In this document: piece after piece, positions 1-9,039 of the stretch
Numbering within the stretch: position 1 is the first letter of the stretch
Layout: each line of letters starts with the position of its first letter
Source: Lachnospiraceae bacterium
GTDB lineage: Bacteria; Bacillota; Clostridia; Lachnospirales; Lachnospiraceae
NCBI GenBank assembly: GCA_016282915.1
Contig: JAEELW010000084.1
Location: forward strand, 34,659 to 98,658
Direction: 5' to 3'
Length of the DNA: 64,000 nucleotides
Notes under the pieces: generated by a model
Seen by the model: the letters and a program-made list of their open reading frames with translations, nothing else
What the model was told of the DNA's origin: nothing
The model's database searches: none
Made by a program: the position numbers and the translations under genes

Positions 1-120
1 GAGCTTCCACCGGGCAGCGAGGAAGACGACGAATATTACGACGAAAAAAAAGATAAAGATAAAGACAACGATACCGAGGATAAAAACGGGAAAGAAACAG
101 AAGCGGAGGGACAACCGTGA
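1..120 (+). CDS. C-terminal end of an upstream protein (partial)
   Basis: The first 39 codons are an open frame ending in TGA at 118-120; the start lies outside the window. The visible part is a hydrophilic, strongly acidic and lysine-rich tail with runs such as EEDDEYYDEKKDKDKDNDTEDK, so it is probably a disordered C-terminus. Its stop overlaps the GTG start of the next gene (GTGA), which implies translational coupling and membership of the polysaccharide operon. Function cannot be told from this fragment. Confidence 0.75.
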   Translation, partial: ELPPGSEEDDEYYDEKKDKDKDNDTEDKNGKETEAEGQP

Positions 121-1190
121 AACTGATCATACAGATCCCCTGTTATAACGAAGCAGAGACGCTGGAGATCGCCTTAAACGATCTGCCGAAGCACATTGAC
201 GGCGTGGACGAGATCGAATACCTGATCGTGGACGACGGGAGCACGGACAAGACTGTAGAGGTGGCCGTGAACTGGGGCGTGCATCATGTGGTGAAGTTTA
301 CCAGGAACAAGGGCCTGGCCCGCGGCTTTATGGCCGGTCTGGAAGCCAGCCTGTCCTACGGTGCAGACATCATCGTCAATACCGATGCCGATAACCAGTA
401 CTGCGGCAGCGATATCGAGCTCCTGGTGAAGCCGATCCTGGAGGGCAGGGCCGATATCGTTATCGGCGAGCGCCCCATTGACAATATCCCGCATTTTTCA
501 TGGATCAAGAAAAAGATGCAGCACTTCGGCAGCTGGGTGGTACGGAAGGCTTCGCGTACGGACATCCCCGATGCGCCCTCGGGTTTCCGGGCGTTTTCCA
601 GGGAAGCCGCCATGCATATCAACGTGGTGAACGAATACACCTATACGCTGGAGACCATTGTACAGGCCGGACGGAACAAGATGTCCATCATCTCGGTACC
701 GGTGCGTACCAATCCGGAACTGCGCAAATCCAGGCTCTTTCACAGTATCGGCGGTTATATCAAGAAATCGGCGCTTACGATCATCCGTGCGCTTCTGATG
801 TACCGGCCTCTGGCAGTGCTTACGCTGATCGGAAGCATTCCGTTCCTGGTGGGTCTGGGCATCGGTATCCGCTTTATCGTATATATCTTCCTGGGACGCA
901 GTGCCGGTCACGTGCAGTCGCTGATCCTGGCCTGTACCCTGATCATCATCGGCTTTATGACCTTTGTCATAGGCATGCTGGCGGATGTGATCTCGGCCAA
1001 CCGCAAGATCATCGAAGATGTGCAGTATCATGTACGCCGTCTGGCTTTCGATAAGGATGCCGAGGAAGCGAAGGAAGAAAAGGCGGAGCTGCCGAAACCG
1101 GCTCCGAAAGAGACGGGGACGCCGGAGGGGGATGCGGGAAATCCCGCGGAAAAGAAGACCGGACGTCACGATAAAAGAGGAAAAAAGTAA
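117..1190 (+). CDS. Membrane-anchored family 2 glycosyltransferase (DPM1/polyprenyl-phosphate type)
   Basis: Predicted GT-A glycosyltransferase that probably moves a sugar from a nucleotide donor to a lipid or glycan acceptor on the cytoplasmic face. Residues 1-20 carry the GT2 opening IQIPCYNEAETL, VDDGSTDKT lies at 38-46, and the metal-binding DAD motif is at 90-92 (NTDADNQ). Two hydrophobic segments follow at about 230-258 and 267-292, as in polyprenol-phosphate sugar synthases. The last 45 or so residues are charged and proline/lysine-rich. It starts with GTG overlapping the upstream stop, and its TAA overlaps the ATG of the cupin gene (TAATG). Donor and acceptor are unknown. Confidence 0.85.
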   Translation: MKLIIQIPCYNEAETLEIALNDLPKHIDGVDEIEYLIVDDGSTDKTVEVAVNWGVHHVVKFTRNKGLARGFMAGLEASLSYGADIIVNTDADNQYCGSDIELLVKPILEGRADIVIGERPIDNIPHFSWIKKKMQHFGSWVVRKASRTDIPDAPSGFRAFSREAAMHINVVNEYTYTLETIVQAGRNKMSIISVPVRTNPELRKSRLFHSIGGYIKKSALTIIRALLMYRPLAVLTLIGSIPFLVGLGIGIRFIVYIFLGRSAGHVQSLILACTLIIIGFMTFVIGMLADVISANRKIIEDVQYHVRRLAFDKDAEEAKEEKAELPKPAPKETGTPEGDAGNPAEKKTGRHDKRGKK

Positions 1191-1597
1191 TGGAAATAAA
1201 GACTTACCGCTTACAGCAGCACGGGGATGAACGGGGACATCTGGTGTCCCTGGAGGAGAAGATCGACGTGCCTTTCGAGATCAAAAGGGTGTATTATATG
1301 TTTGATACACGTCCGGGCGTGGTCCGCGGCATGCACGCGCACAAATCCCTGGAACAGCTCCTGGTCTGCGTTCACGGCTCGGTAAAGATCCTTCTGGACG
1401 ACGGGGAGGAAAAGCGGACGGTGGTGCTGGACAATCCCTATGAGGGCCTGTACGTGGCAAACAATATGTGGCGGGAAATGAGCGAATTCACCGAAGGCGC
1501 GGTGCTGATGGTATTCGCTTCGAAATACTATGACGAGGATGATTACATCCGGGATTATGACGAATTCCTGCGGTTCGTCGGAAAGAAGCAGGTGTGA
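1190..1597 (+). CDS. fdtA: FdtA/QdtA-like dTDP-4-oxo-6-deoxyglucose ketoisomerase (cupin)
   Basis: A 135-residue single-domain cupin. RGMHAHKSLEQLLVCVHGSV holds the active-site histidines and matches sugar 3,4-ketoisomerases (FdtA, QdtA, TylM3), whose usual length is about 135-140. These convert dTDP-4-oxo-6-deoxy-D-glucose to the 3-oxo isomer, the precursor of 3-amino-3,6-dideoxy sugars such as Fuc3NAc and Qui3NAc. The expected partners (RmlA, RmlB, FdtB aminotransferase, acetyltransferase) are not in the window and may lie upstream. The ATG overlaps the preceding stop codon. Family assignment is firm; which epimer is made cannot be told. Confidence 0.85.
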   Translation: MEIKTYRLQQHGDERGHLVSLEEKIDVPFEIKRVYYMFDTRPGVVRGMHAHKSLEQLLVCVHGSVKILLDDGEEKRTVVLDNPYEGLYVANNMWREMSEFTEGAVLMVFASKYYDEDDYIRDYDEFLRFVGKKQV

Positions 1598-1601
1598 GGA
1601 A

Positions 1602-2549
1602 TTGGATAAGATAGCCGTATTGATCCCCTGTTATAACGAAGAACAGACCGTGGAAAAGGTGGTGCGGGATGCAAGAGCCGCGCTTCCCGATGCAAAGATC
1701 TATGTCTACGACAACAATTCCACGGACCGTACCGCCGAGCTGGCGGCGGCCGCCGGCGCCATCGTGCGCAGCGAGCACCGTCAGGGCAAGGGTTTTGTGC
1801 TGCGCAGGATGTTCCGCGAGATCGACGCCCTCTGCTATATCTGTGTGGACGGCGATGATACCTATCCCATGGAGTATGCAGCGGAAATGGCGCGGCAGGT
1901 GCTGGAGGACGGCGTGGACATGGTGGTGGGTGACCGCCTTTCATCCACCTATTTTACGGAGAATAAGCGGCCTTTCCATAATACGGGCAACAAGCTGGTG
2001 CGATCCACGATCAACCGTCTGTTCCATTGTAAGATCCGTGATATCATGACGGGCTACCGGGCCATGAGCTATGAATTTGTCAAAAGCTATCCCGTGCTCT
2101 CAAGGGGCTTCGAGATCGAGACCGAGATGACGATCCATGCGGTCTTCAACGAAATGGTGATCAGCAACGTGGTGGTGGATTTCCGTGACCGGCCGGAGGG
2201 CAGCGTATCCAAGCTGAATACCTATTCGGACGGTGCAAAGGTCTTAAGTACCGTGATCAAGCTTTACAAGAATTACCGTCCGCTGCGCTTTTTCTCCTGG
2301 ATCGCGGCTTTAATGCTCCTGATCGCGGCCGTGATGTTTGCCTGGGTCTTTGCACGTTTCCTGAATACCCATCTGGTGGAGAATATGCCTACCCTGATCG
2401 TCAGCGGTTTTATGGCTCTTGCGGCGATACAGGCCATCTTTTCCGGTCTGATCCTGTCGGATATGGTCACGAAGAACCGCAGGGATTTTGAACTGGGGCT
2501 TTACCGGATCACGGCGGAGAAAGAACGTTTGAAAAAGGAATCGGAATGA
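1602..2549 (+). CDS. Membrane-anchored family 2 glycosyltransferase
   Basis: Second GT2 enzyme of the same layout as the one at 117. It has a VLIPCYNEEQTVEKVV start, a nucleotide-binding YDNNSTDRT motif, an acidic DGDDTYP motif near residue 82, and two hydrophobic C-terminal segments (about 235-258 and 270-295). I chose TTG at 1602 because it gives MDKIAVLIPCYNE, the usual family N-terminus. The ribosome site GAGGA lies very close to it, and in-frame ATG codons at 1530, 1539 and 1557 would overlap fdtA, so the start is uncertain. Likely a polyprenyl-phosphate sugar synthase or EPS transferase. It ends in an ATGA overlap with the next gene. Confidence 0.8.
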   Translation: MDKIAVLIPCYNEEQTVEKVVRDARAALPDAKIYVYDNNSTDRTAELAAAAGAIVRSEHRQGKGFVLRRMFREIDALCYICVDGDDTYPMEYAAEMARQVLEDGVDMVVGDRLSSTYFTENKRPFHNTGNKLVRSTINRLFHCKIRDIMTGYRAMSYEFVKSYPVLSRGFEIETEMTIHAVFNEMVISNVVVDFRDRPEGSVSKLNTYSDGAKVLSTVIKLYKNYRPLRFFSWIAALMLLIAAVMFAWVFARFLNTHLVENMPTLIVSGFMALAAIQAIFSGLILSDMVTKNRRDFELGLYRITAEKERLKKESE

Positions 2550-3964
2550 GTTCGCCGGACAGTACGGAAAAGAATAAAATACGGAAAGAATACCTGAGAC
2601 TGGCAGGATGCGGCGTGTTTTACCTTGTGTTCTGTTTTGTTTTCGGGATTTATCTGGGATCGGATTCCCGGGGTTATATCGAGATGATCTCGGCGAGGGA
2701 ACCGGTATATCCGTTGTTCCTGCTTTTGTGGCGCAGCATCTTCGGGGAAGGGATCTATCTCTGGGTCGTGATCATATTGCAGAACCTGCTGATGGCTTTC
2801 TGCGTATGGTACAGCTGCGAGCACCTCTGGAAGCGCTTTTCGAAGAGCAGGCTCGTCCTGGCCGGCATGTATGCGGTGCACGCGGGAGTGGCCGTGCTGT
2901 GCCAGTTCCTTGCGGAACGCGGCGCGATCTATTCCTCGAATATCCTGACGGAGGGGATCACGGTCTCGCTGTGGCTCCTGGCCATGACGCTGCTCATCGA
3001 AGGCGTGCTGGACTGGGACAGAAAGAAGCTTCTGTGGCTCCTGCTCCTGCTGGCGCTCCTGACGGATACCAGAAAACAGATGGCCGTTGGCTATCCGGCA
3101 CTGGCGGCGGCGGTCTTTTTCGGCCGCATGGGAAAGGACGGCTTCAAACTCTGGCTGAAGCGTCTGCTGATCTGTGTGGCGGGGATCGTTCTGAGCCTGA
3201 TCCTTGCCCTGGGCGGTACAAGACTGTACAACTACGTCCTGCGCGGAAGTTTTGCGGCAAACACGCGGGATATGAACCTTGTACTGACGACGACCCTCTA
3301 TGTGGCGGATCCGGAGGACGCTTCGCTGATCGGAGAGGAAGCGGTACGCACGCTCTTTGAGCGCACGATGAAAGAGCTGATGGCGAAAGGCAGTAATTAC
3401 AGCTTTGCGGAAGCCGGCTGGAGTGCGCTGGAAGCCCATTACGAAGAAAATTTTGACAGGATCACCGTGGATACCACGGGGCCGCTCTTTGTGGAATACG
3501 CAAAGGAACGCGGCTTCAAAGAGGGGATGGAAGCGGAAGGCGAGGCGGACCGCATGAGCCTTGTGATCGTAAAGAGCCTGTTTTTCCATAATCTGGGACG
3601 CTATCTGAAAGTTTACGGCGCATCCCTTCTGAACGGGCTCATCAACACGGTGGCAAAGCGCCATCCGCTGCTGGATATCTATGGCCTGGCGGCCTGCCTG
3701 CTGCTGACGATACTCGTGATCTACTGCCTGCGGGTGAGGGAAACGAGGGAAGCCGGGCGCGGGGGGCTGTTCGTGCTGTTTGGACTTTTCTGCAATACGG
3801 CGGTGGCGGCGGCGCTGATCTTCTGCCAGAGCCGCTATATGATCTACAATATGGCCCTGTTTTATATGGCATTTTTATGGACAGGAGAAGCCGTTATAAG
3901 CTCCCTGCTTTCCGCCCGGAAAAAGACACAGACTGTGGAAAAGAAAGATGAAATCCGTATTTGA
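2546..3964 (+). CDS. Polytopic membrane protein, possible GT-C-type glycosyltransferase
   Basis: A 472-residue protein with about nine hydrophobic segments and a soluble stretch near residues 230-350. GSDSRGYIEMISAREPVYP, directly after the first membrane segment, resembles the first-loop acidic motif of GT-C fold enzymes that use polyprenyl-phosphate sugars. That assignment is inference; no firm family signature is visible. Its position between two membrane GT2 enzymes and an ABC exporter fits a transferase acting on lipid-linked sugars outside the membrane. ATGA overlap upstream; the 3' end overlaps the ABC gene by 17 bp. Confidence 0.6.
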   Translation: MSSPDSTEKNKIRKEYLRLAGCGVFYLVFCFVFGIYLGSDSRGYIEMISAREPVYPLFLLLWRSIFGEGIYLWVVIILQNLLMAFCVWYSCEHLWKRFSKSRLVLAGMYAVHAGVAVLCQFLAERGAIYSSNILTEGITVSLWLLAMTLLIEGVLDWDRKKLLWLLLLLALLTDTRKQMAVGYPALAAAVFFGRMGKDGFKLWLKRLLICVAGIVLSLILALGGTRLYNYVLRGSFAANTRDMNLVLTTTLYVADPEDASLIGEEAVRTLFERTMKELMAKGSNYSFAEAGWSALEAHYEENFDRITVDTTGPLFVEYAKERGFKEGMEAEGEADRMSLVIVKSLFFHNLGRYLKVYGASLLNGLINTVAKRHPLLDIYGLAACLLLTILVIYCLRVRETREAGRGGLFVLFGLFCNTAVAAALIFCQSRYMIYNMALFYMAFLWTGEAVISSLLSARKKTQTVEKKDEIRI

Positions 3965-5720
3965 TATCTTAAAAAAACTGAATTATGTCGTAAATTCGAA
4001 GCAGAAGCGGCAGTATGTTCTGGTCACGATCGTGGCTCTGATCGGCTCCTTCTGGGAACTGCTGGGGGTGGCGGCGATCTATCCGTTCATCCAGACCGTG
4101 ATGACCCCGCAGGATGCGGAGGCGAGCTGGTACAGCGGGATCGTACAGGATATGTTCGGAGACGTGGAGCCGCTGACGCGCATGACGATCCTGGGTATCC
4201 TGGTGATCCTGATCTATGTGGTCAAGAATCTGTATCTGATGTTTTCGAGCTATGTACAGACCGCCTATGCCACCTCGGTCCAGCGGGATCTGTCGATACG
4301 CATGACCGATACCTATCTGCGCAGCTCCTACCTTTTCCATCTGGAGAACAACTCCTCCAGCCTGATCCGCAGCATCAATCAGGATGTGGTAGGTGTGTTC
4401 GGCATGTTCTATTACGTGTTCCGTATGCTTGCCGAGCTTTTTACGATCATCGCGCTCTGTATCTTTATCGTTATGCTGGATCCGATCCTGGCGATTTCGC
4501 TGATGCTGATCCTGGGCAGCTGCATGCTCATACTCTTTTTGGGGATGAAGCGAACGATCAAACGTCTCGGAAAGAAACAGCAGCAGTGTGAGAGCCGTAT
4601 GCTGCAGTATCTGACCCAGGCTTTTAACGGGATCAAGGAGATCATGGTCAAAAACCGTCAGGAACAGTTTGTGGGGGTTTTTAAGGAAGCAGCCACGGAA
4701 AATGCAAAGGCCACAAAGATCAATACCTTTTTCAATTCCATCAATACCTATATCTATGAGATCGTGTGTATCGGCGGTCTTCTGGCCATCGTGATCGTGC
4801 GTTTTCATATGATCGATGATGTGGCAAACTATATGACGCGTCTGTCAGCGGTTGCGATAGCGGCGTTCCGTCTTTTCCCTGCGATGGGACGCGTCAACAC
4901 CAACCTGAACGGCATGGTATATAACCGTTCCCGTCTGAACTACCTTTACGAAACCCTGCAGACCATCGAAAACAGCAAGGAATACCTGATGAAGAGAGAG
5001 GAAGAACAGGGAAGCCTCAGCTTTAACGACTGCATCGGGATCCGGAACCTGGGCTTCCGCTATCCCCGTGGCAGGGAAGACGTGCTGGAGAACGTGAATC
5101 TGACCGTTAAAAAAGGAGAGAGTGTGGCGCTGATCGGCGCTTCGGGTGCGGGAAAAACAACCCTGGCCGATGTGATCCTGGGTCTTTTGCGGCCGCAGAA
5201 GGGGCAGATCCTGGCGGACGGGGAGGATGTGTACCAGCATCCCGCAGCCTGGGCATCATTGATCGGTTATGTGCCGCAGAACGTATATCTGACGGATGAT
5301 ACGATACGCGGAAATGTCGCCTTCGGGGTACAGGAAGGTGATGTGGATGAGGAAAGAGTCTGGAAAGCCCTGGAGGAAGCGCAGCTTGCGGATTTTGTCC
5401 GCAGTCAGGAAGAAGGTCTGGATACCATGGTCGGTGAGCGCGGCGTAAGGATCTCCGGCGGACAGCGGCAGCGTATCGCCATCGCGCGGGCACTTTATGA
5501 CAATCCCCAGATCCTGGTGCTGGACGAGGCTACGAGTGCGCTGGATAATGAGACAGAGACTGCGGTGATGGAGGCTATCGACTCACTGCACGGGAGCAAG
5601 ACCATGATCATCGTGGCCCATCGTCTGAGTACCATACGCAATTGCGATGCGATCTACGAGATCTGTAACGGTGTCGCGGTGAAGCGCGACAAGGAAGAGG
5701 TATTGAGGGCTCAGGCATGA
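3948..5720 (+). CDS. ABC exporter, fused permease-ATPase (PglK/MsbA-like)
   Basis: A 590-residue half-transporter with six membrane helices in residues 15-330 and an ATPase domain from about 360. Walker A is GASGAGKTT (Lys403), the signature is SGGQRQR at 503-509, and Walker B is LVLDEATSALD (Asp526, Glu527), followed by the H-loop AHR. The family includes PglK, which flips lipid-linked oligosaccharides, and MsbA. In a locus without a recognisable Wzx this could be the flippase for the lipid-linked repeat unit. A second, clearly paralogous exporter lies at 19947-21632. Substrate is inferred from context only. Confidence 0.85.
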   Translation: MKSVFDILKKLNYVVNSKQKRQYVLVTIVALIGSFWELLGVAAIYPFIQTVMTPQDAEASWYSGIVQDMFGDVEPLTRMTILGILVILIYVVKNLYLMFSSYVQTAYATSVQRDLSIRMTDTYLRSSYLFHLENNSSSLIRSINQDVVGVFGMFYYVFRMLAELFTIIALCIFIVMLDPILAISLMLILGSCMLILFLGMKRTIKRLGKKQQQCESRMLQYLTQAFNGIKEIMVKNRQEQFVGVFKEAATENAKATKINTFFNSINTYIYEIVCIGGLLAIVIVRFHMIDDVANYMTRLSAVAIAAFRLFPAMGRVNTNLNGMVYNRSRLNYLYETLQTIENSKEYLMKREEEQGSLSFNDCIGIRNLGFRYPRGREDVLENVNLTVKKGESVALIGASGAGKTTLADVILGLLRPQKGQILADGEDVYQHPAAWASLIGYVPQNVYLTDDTIRGNVAFGVQEGDVDEERVWKALEEAQLADFVRSQEEGLDTMVGERGVRISGGQRQRIAIARALYDNPQILVLDEATSALDNETETAVMEAIDSLHGSKTMIIVAHRLSTIRNCDAIYEICNGVAVKRDKEEVLRAQA

Positions 5721-6859
5721 GGATCCTGTTTATCAGCCACTATGATAATATGTACGGGGCGAACCGGGCATTGCTGGATCTGATCCTGGGTCTTAAGCAG
5801 GAAGGAAAGCATGAAGTCATCCTGGTGCTCCCGGCAGAAGGAGAGATGACGGAGCGCCTGAAGGAAGAAGGCGTGGAATACTTTGTCTGCGGAGTGACCC
5901 AGTGGCAGGCCATCTACCGGGAACCGATCAGCTTTTCCCGGAAAAGGAAGAAACGTCTCCGGGCCCTGAGCGAGGAGATCGACCTGCTCTATGAGCATTT
6001 TAAGGACCGCGGGATCGATCTGGTTCATTCCAATTCTTCGGTGATCGGCAGCGGTGCGATCCTGGCCGAGCGTCTGGGCTGCAGACATGTCTGGCATATA
6101 CGGGAGTTTGCGGCCGAGCATTATGGGATGCGCTATTTCCTTCCGTCCTGGCAGGTGCAGCATTATTATTATGCGGCAGACCGCCTGATCGTCATATCCG
6201 ACGCACTGAAGGAAAAATACGAGAGGGAATATCCTTCGGCAAAGATCGAACGGATCTACGACGGTGTGGAAAAACGGAGCCTTCCGGAGCAGGAAAGGGA
6301 AGAAGTTTCCCCTGTCAGTTTTGTATACGTAGCCTATCTCTTTCCGAAAAAACAGCAGCTGGAGCTTTTAAAGGCTTTTGCGGAGCTGAAGGAGGAAAAT
6401 GCCGGGGATTTTTCCCTGGTACTGGCCGGCGGCGGTGATGCGGCTTATGAAAAGAAGCTGCGTTCCTTTATAAAGAGAAAAAAGCTGAACGGGGTGCGGC
6501 TTGCGGGTTTTGTTTCCGATGTACCGGCGCTGCTTGCGGACAGCGATGTGGGGATCATGGCCTCGGATCATGAAGGCTTCGGTCTCGTTACGGTGGAATA
6601 CATGCTCTCCGGGCTTCCGGTGATCGGCTTCGACAGCGGAGCCACGCCCGAGATCGTAAAGGACGGGGAAACGGGGATACTGTACCGGGACCGGGAAGGT
6701 CTGAAAAATGCCCTGAAAACACTGATCCGTGATGCTAAGCAGCGTAAGGAAATGGGGCATGCCGGCTACCGGCGCGCCGTGCAGATGTTTTCCGGCGAGG
6801 CCAATACGGCCGCGATCCGGGAACTGTACCGCTCGCTGGATAAGGGAGAAGGCGAATGA
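5717..6859 (+). CDS. Family 4 glycosyltransferase
   Basis: A 380-residue GT-B enzyme. The N-terminal half has the usual start (ILFISHYDNMYGANRALLDLI) and a VHSNSSV turn. The C-terminal Glycos_transf_1 half has VYVAYLFPKKQQLELLKAF, and the catalytic EX7E region reads DHEGFGLVTVEYMLSGLPVIGFDSGATPEIV. It is a retaining transferase, probably adding one sugar to the lipid-linked repeat unit on the cytoplasmic side. ATGA overlaps at both ends place it inside the operon. Donor and linkage are unknown. Confidence 0.87.
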   Translation: MRILFISHYDNMYGANRALLDLILGLKQEGKHEVILVLPAEGEMTERLKEEGVEYFVCGVTQWQAIYREPISFSRKRKKRLRALSEEIDLLYEHFKDRGIDLVHSNSSVIGSGAILAERLGCRHVWHIREFAAEHYGMRYFLPSWQVQHYYYAADRLIVISDALKEKYEREYPSAKIERIYDGVEKRSLPEQEREEVSPVSFVYVAYLFPKKQQLELLKAFAELKEENAGDFSLVLAGGGDAAYEKKLRSFIKRKKLNGVRLAGFVSDVPALLADSDVGIMASDHEGFGLVTVEYMLSGLPVIGFDSGATPEIVKDGETGILYRDREGLKNALKTLIRDAKQRKEMGHAGYRRAVQMFSGEANTAAIRELYRSLDKGEGE

Positions 6860-8007
6860 AGCGGACAAAGTTGTCGCAGATCTTTTTTGCGATGGGAATG
6901 ATCTGCGAACTGCTGGTCTCCCCCTCGGGCTTTATGATCGGCGATTACGGCGAGCGCTGGATCATCCTGGCCGGGATCATCTGTTTTTCCGCATCTCTCC
7001 TGATGTCTATGGAGCTGAAAAAAGACTGGAAATACTTTGTCCCGCTCTTTGGCTTTGCACTGGTCTGTTATTATTTCCAGCGTTCTGCGCTGGTATTGCG
7101 GCTCTGCCTGATCCTTATGGCCGGGAGGCAGATGGACCGGAAACGGCTGGCCCGCTTCTTCTTTTTCGGAACGGCAGCCACCATTGCACTGGGGCTGATC
7201 CTGGCGTTCACGCCGCTGGGCGGTCCGCTCTATATGGAAGAGTGGTTCCGTCATGCACCGGAAGTGCGTTATTGCTTTGGCTTTTTACATCCCAACAGCT
7301 TTGCTCTCTTCTGGATCAGGCTGGGAGTCCTGGGACTGTACCTTTACGCGGACCGGCTGGGCAGAGCGGGTTTTGCCGCAGCAGCGGCCCTGTATGTGGT
7401 CCCTCTTCTGTTTGCCCGCTCCAAGATCGCGCTGGCGGCTTATGTACTGATGCTGGTCCTGGTCCCGCTGCTCCGGGCGGCGAAGACCAGAGAAAAGCTG
7501 TACCGCGGCGTGTTTACCGGGGCAGCGGTACTGATCGCCCTGGAAGAGCTGCTGGTATTTACCCTGGGAATATTTCCCTATCCGGAGCGCAATCCGGGCT
7601 ACATTGAGAATTACTGGGATCTGCTGAACAATATCACCTCCGGCAGGCTTGAGCATGCCCGGGAAGCTCTGCAGCATTCGCTTCCGGCCCTGTTCGGCTT
7701 AAAGGACAGCGAGGTATGGAACGGCACCGAGATCGGCTTCATCCATTCCCTTTACCATGAGGGTATACTTTTTATGATCCTGTATTCCGTTCTTCTTTTC
7801 TGGCTGCTTAAGCGCCTGAAGAGGGAAAGGGACCTGAACGGACTTTTACTGCTGATCCTGATCACCCTGTATTGCATTGCCGAGGCATTTTTGCCCTGGT
7901 TCAACAAGAACGCCGTATGGCTGCTTCTGATCGGGGGACTTCCCGCATTCATGATGCCGCATGCGGAGACAAAGGAGCTTGCGAATGAAAAAAACGGTCC
8001 GGGTTGA
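6856..8007 (+). CDS. Wzy-like O-antigen/EPS polymerase
   Basis: A 383-residue integral membrane protein with about ten hydrophobic segments. Around residue 140 it has FGFLHPNSFALFW, matching the R-x-GF-xHPN motif of O-antigen ligase/polymerase proteins, and a soluble loop near residues 235-280 as in Wzy proteins. Wzy polymerises lipid-linked repeat units on the outer face of the membrane. Sequence identity in this family is low, so the call rests on topology, the HPN motif and position in the locus. Its end overlaps the next gene by 23 bp. Confidence 0.72.
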   Translation: MKRTKLSQIFFAMGMICELLVSPSGFMIGDYGERWIILAGIICFSASLLMSMELKKDWKYFVPLFGFALVCYYFQRSALVLRLCLILMAGRQMDRKRLARFFFFGTAATIALGLILAFTPLGGPLYMEEWFRHAPEVRYCFGFLHPNSFALFWIRLGVLGLYLYADRLGRAGFAAAAALYVVPLLFARSKIALAAYVLMLVLVPLLRAAKTREKLYRGVFTGAAVLIALEELLVFTLGIFPYPERNPGYIENYWDLLNNITSGRLEHAREALQHSLPALFGLKDSEVWNGTEIGFIHSLYHEGILFMILYSVLLFWLLKRLKRERDLNGLLLLILITLYCIAEAFLPWFNKNAVWLLLIGGLPAFMMPHAETKELANEKNGPG

Positions 8008-9019
8008 TTTTACGGATTTCTGGCCGGGATTTAAAAAGACGGACAATTTCTTTTATAATATCCTGAAGAAGTATTACCGGATAGAGATCACGTCCAAACC
8101 TGATTTTCTCTTCTGCTCGTATTTTTCGCGCAGGCATTTCCGCTATGGGGACTGCGTAAAGATCCTTTATATGGGAGAAAACCTGGTACCGGATTTTAAC
8201 CTTTACGATTACGCTATGGGTTTTCAGCACATGGAATTCGGCGACCGTTATCTGCGCCTGCCGCATTATGTACTTTATCCGGAAGACGTACAGGCTGCTC
8301 TTCATAAGCATGAGCATGATGATGAATATTATCTTTCCCGGAAGAAATTCTGTAACCGTGTGGTATCGAATCCGGAAGCATCGGGAGAGCGGGAGCGGAT
8401 GTACCGCGCCCTGAGCCGCCTCGGACAGGTGGATTCGGGCGGCCGTTACCGTAACAATATCGGTGGGCCGGTAAAGGACAAGCTGGCCTTTGAGCGGGAA
8501 TACCGCTTCACGCTGGCATATGAGAATTCCTCCTCGCCCGGTTATGTGACGGAAAAGCTTCTGCAGGCGTTTGCCGGGGAGACGGTGCCGATCTACTGGG
8601 GAGATCCGCTGGTGGCGCGGGAATTTAACCCTGCAGCCTTTATCAACTGCATGGACTATCCGGATATCCCTTCGGTGGTACGTGAGGTGGCGGCGGTCAG
8701 AAAGGATGAGCTGCGCTATCTGGAGATGATGAAGGCACCGGCGGTGCTGCCGGGATCGGAAGCGGAAAAGTGCCTCCGGGAAGATTATGCGGATGCATTC
8801 CTCCGGCAGATCCTTGACCGGGATCCGGCCGAAGCATCCCGCCGCAACCTGGTCTATGTCGGAAAGAATTATCAGCGTATGCAGCGGCAGGCTGCATCCT
8901 TTCTGGGGGCGGTGGATGTGGTGAAGAAACCCCTGCATTTCGGCAGCCTTACGCTGAGGCGCAGCAGAAAAGATTCCGGAGCTGCCCGTAGACCGGGCGG
9001 AACGAAGAATAAGAACTGA
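7985..9019 (+). CDS. Family 10 glycosyltransferase (alpha-1,3-fucosyltransferase-like)
   Basis: A 344-residue protein with the GT10 C-terminal signature: FTLAYENSSSPGYVTEKL followed by QAFAGETVPIYWGDP and REFNPAAFINC (about residues 175-225). Known GT10 enzymes transfer fucose from GDP-fucose to N-acetylglucosamine or glucose in alpha-1,3/1,4 linkage, as in Helicobacter Lewis antigens. I chose ATG 7985 because AAGGAG lies seven bases upstream; an earlier start at 7961 would only lengthen the overlap with wzy. No GDP-fucose pathway gene is in the window. Fucose as donor is inferred from the family. Confidence 0.85.
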   Translation: MKKTVRVDFTDFWPGFKKTDNFFYNILKKYYRIEITSKPDFLFCSYFSRRHFRYGDCVKILYMGENLVPDFNLYDYAMGFQHMEFGDRYLRLPHYVLYPEDVQAALHKHEHDDEYYLSRKKFCNRVVSNPEASGERERMYRALSRLGQVDSGGRYRNNIGGPVKDKLAFEREYRFTLAYENSSSPGYVTEKLLQAFAGETVPIYWGDPLVAREFNPAAFINCMDYPDIPSVVREVAAVRKDELRYLEMMKAPAVLPGSEAEKCLREDYADAFLRQILDRDPAEASRRNLVYVGKNYQRMQRQAASFLGAVDVVKKPLHFGSLTLRRSRKDSGAARRPGGTKNKN

Positions 9020-9039
9020 GATCCGAAAGGTTTGCATAA

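Noticed and set aside
2501..3664. Long open frame opposite the membrane protein gene
   Set aside because: It is a shadow frame: composition is His/Gln/Arg-rich with no family motif, no ribosome site, and the other strand has a clear operon gene.
7985..8007. Frameshift between the Wzy-like and GT10 genes
   Set aside because: The 23-bp overlap has a proper ribosome site and both proteins are full length, so they are separate coupled genes.
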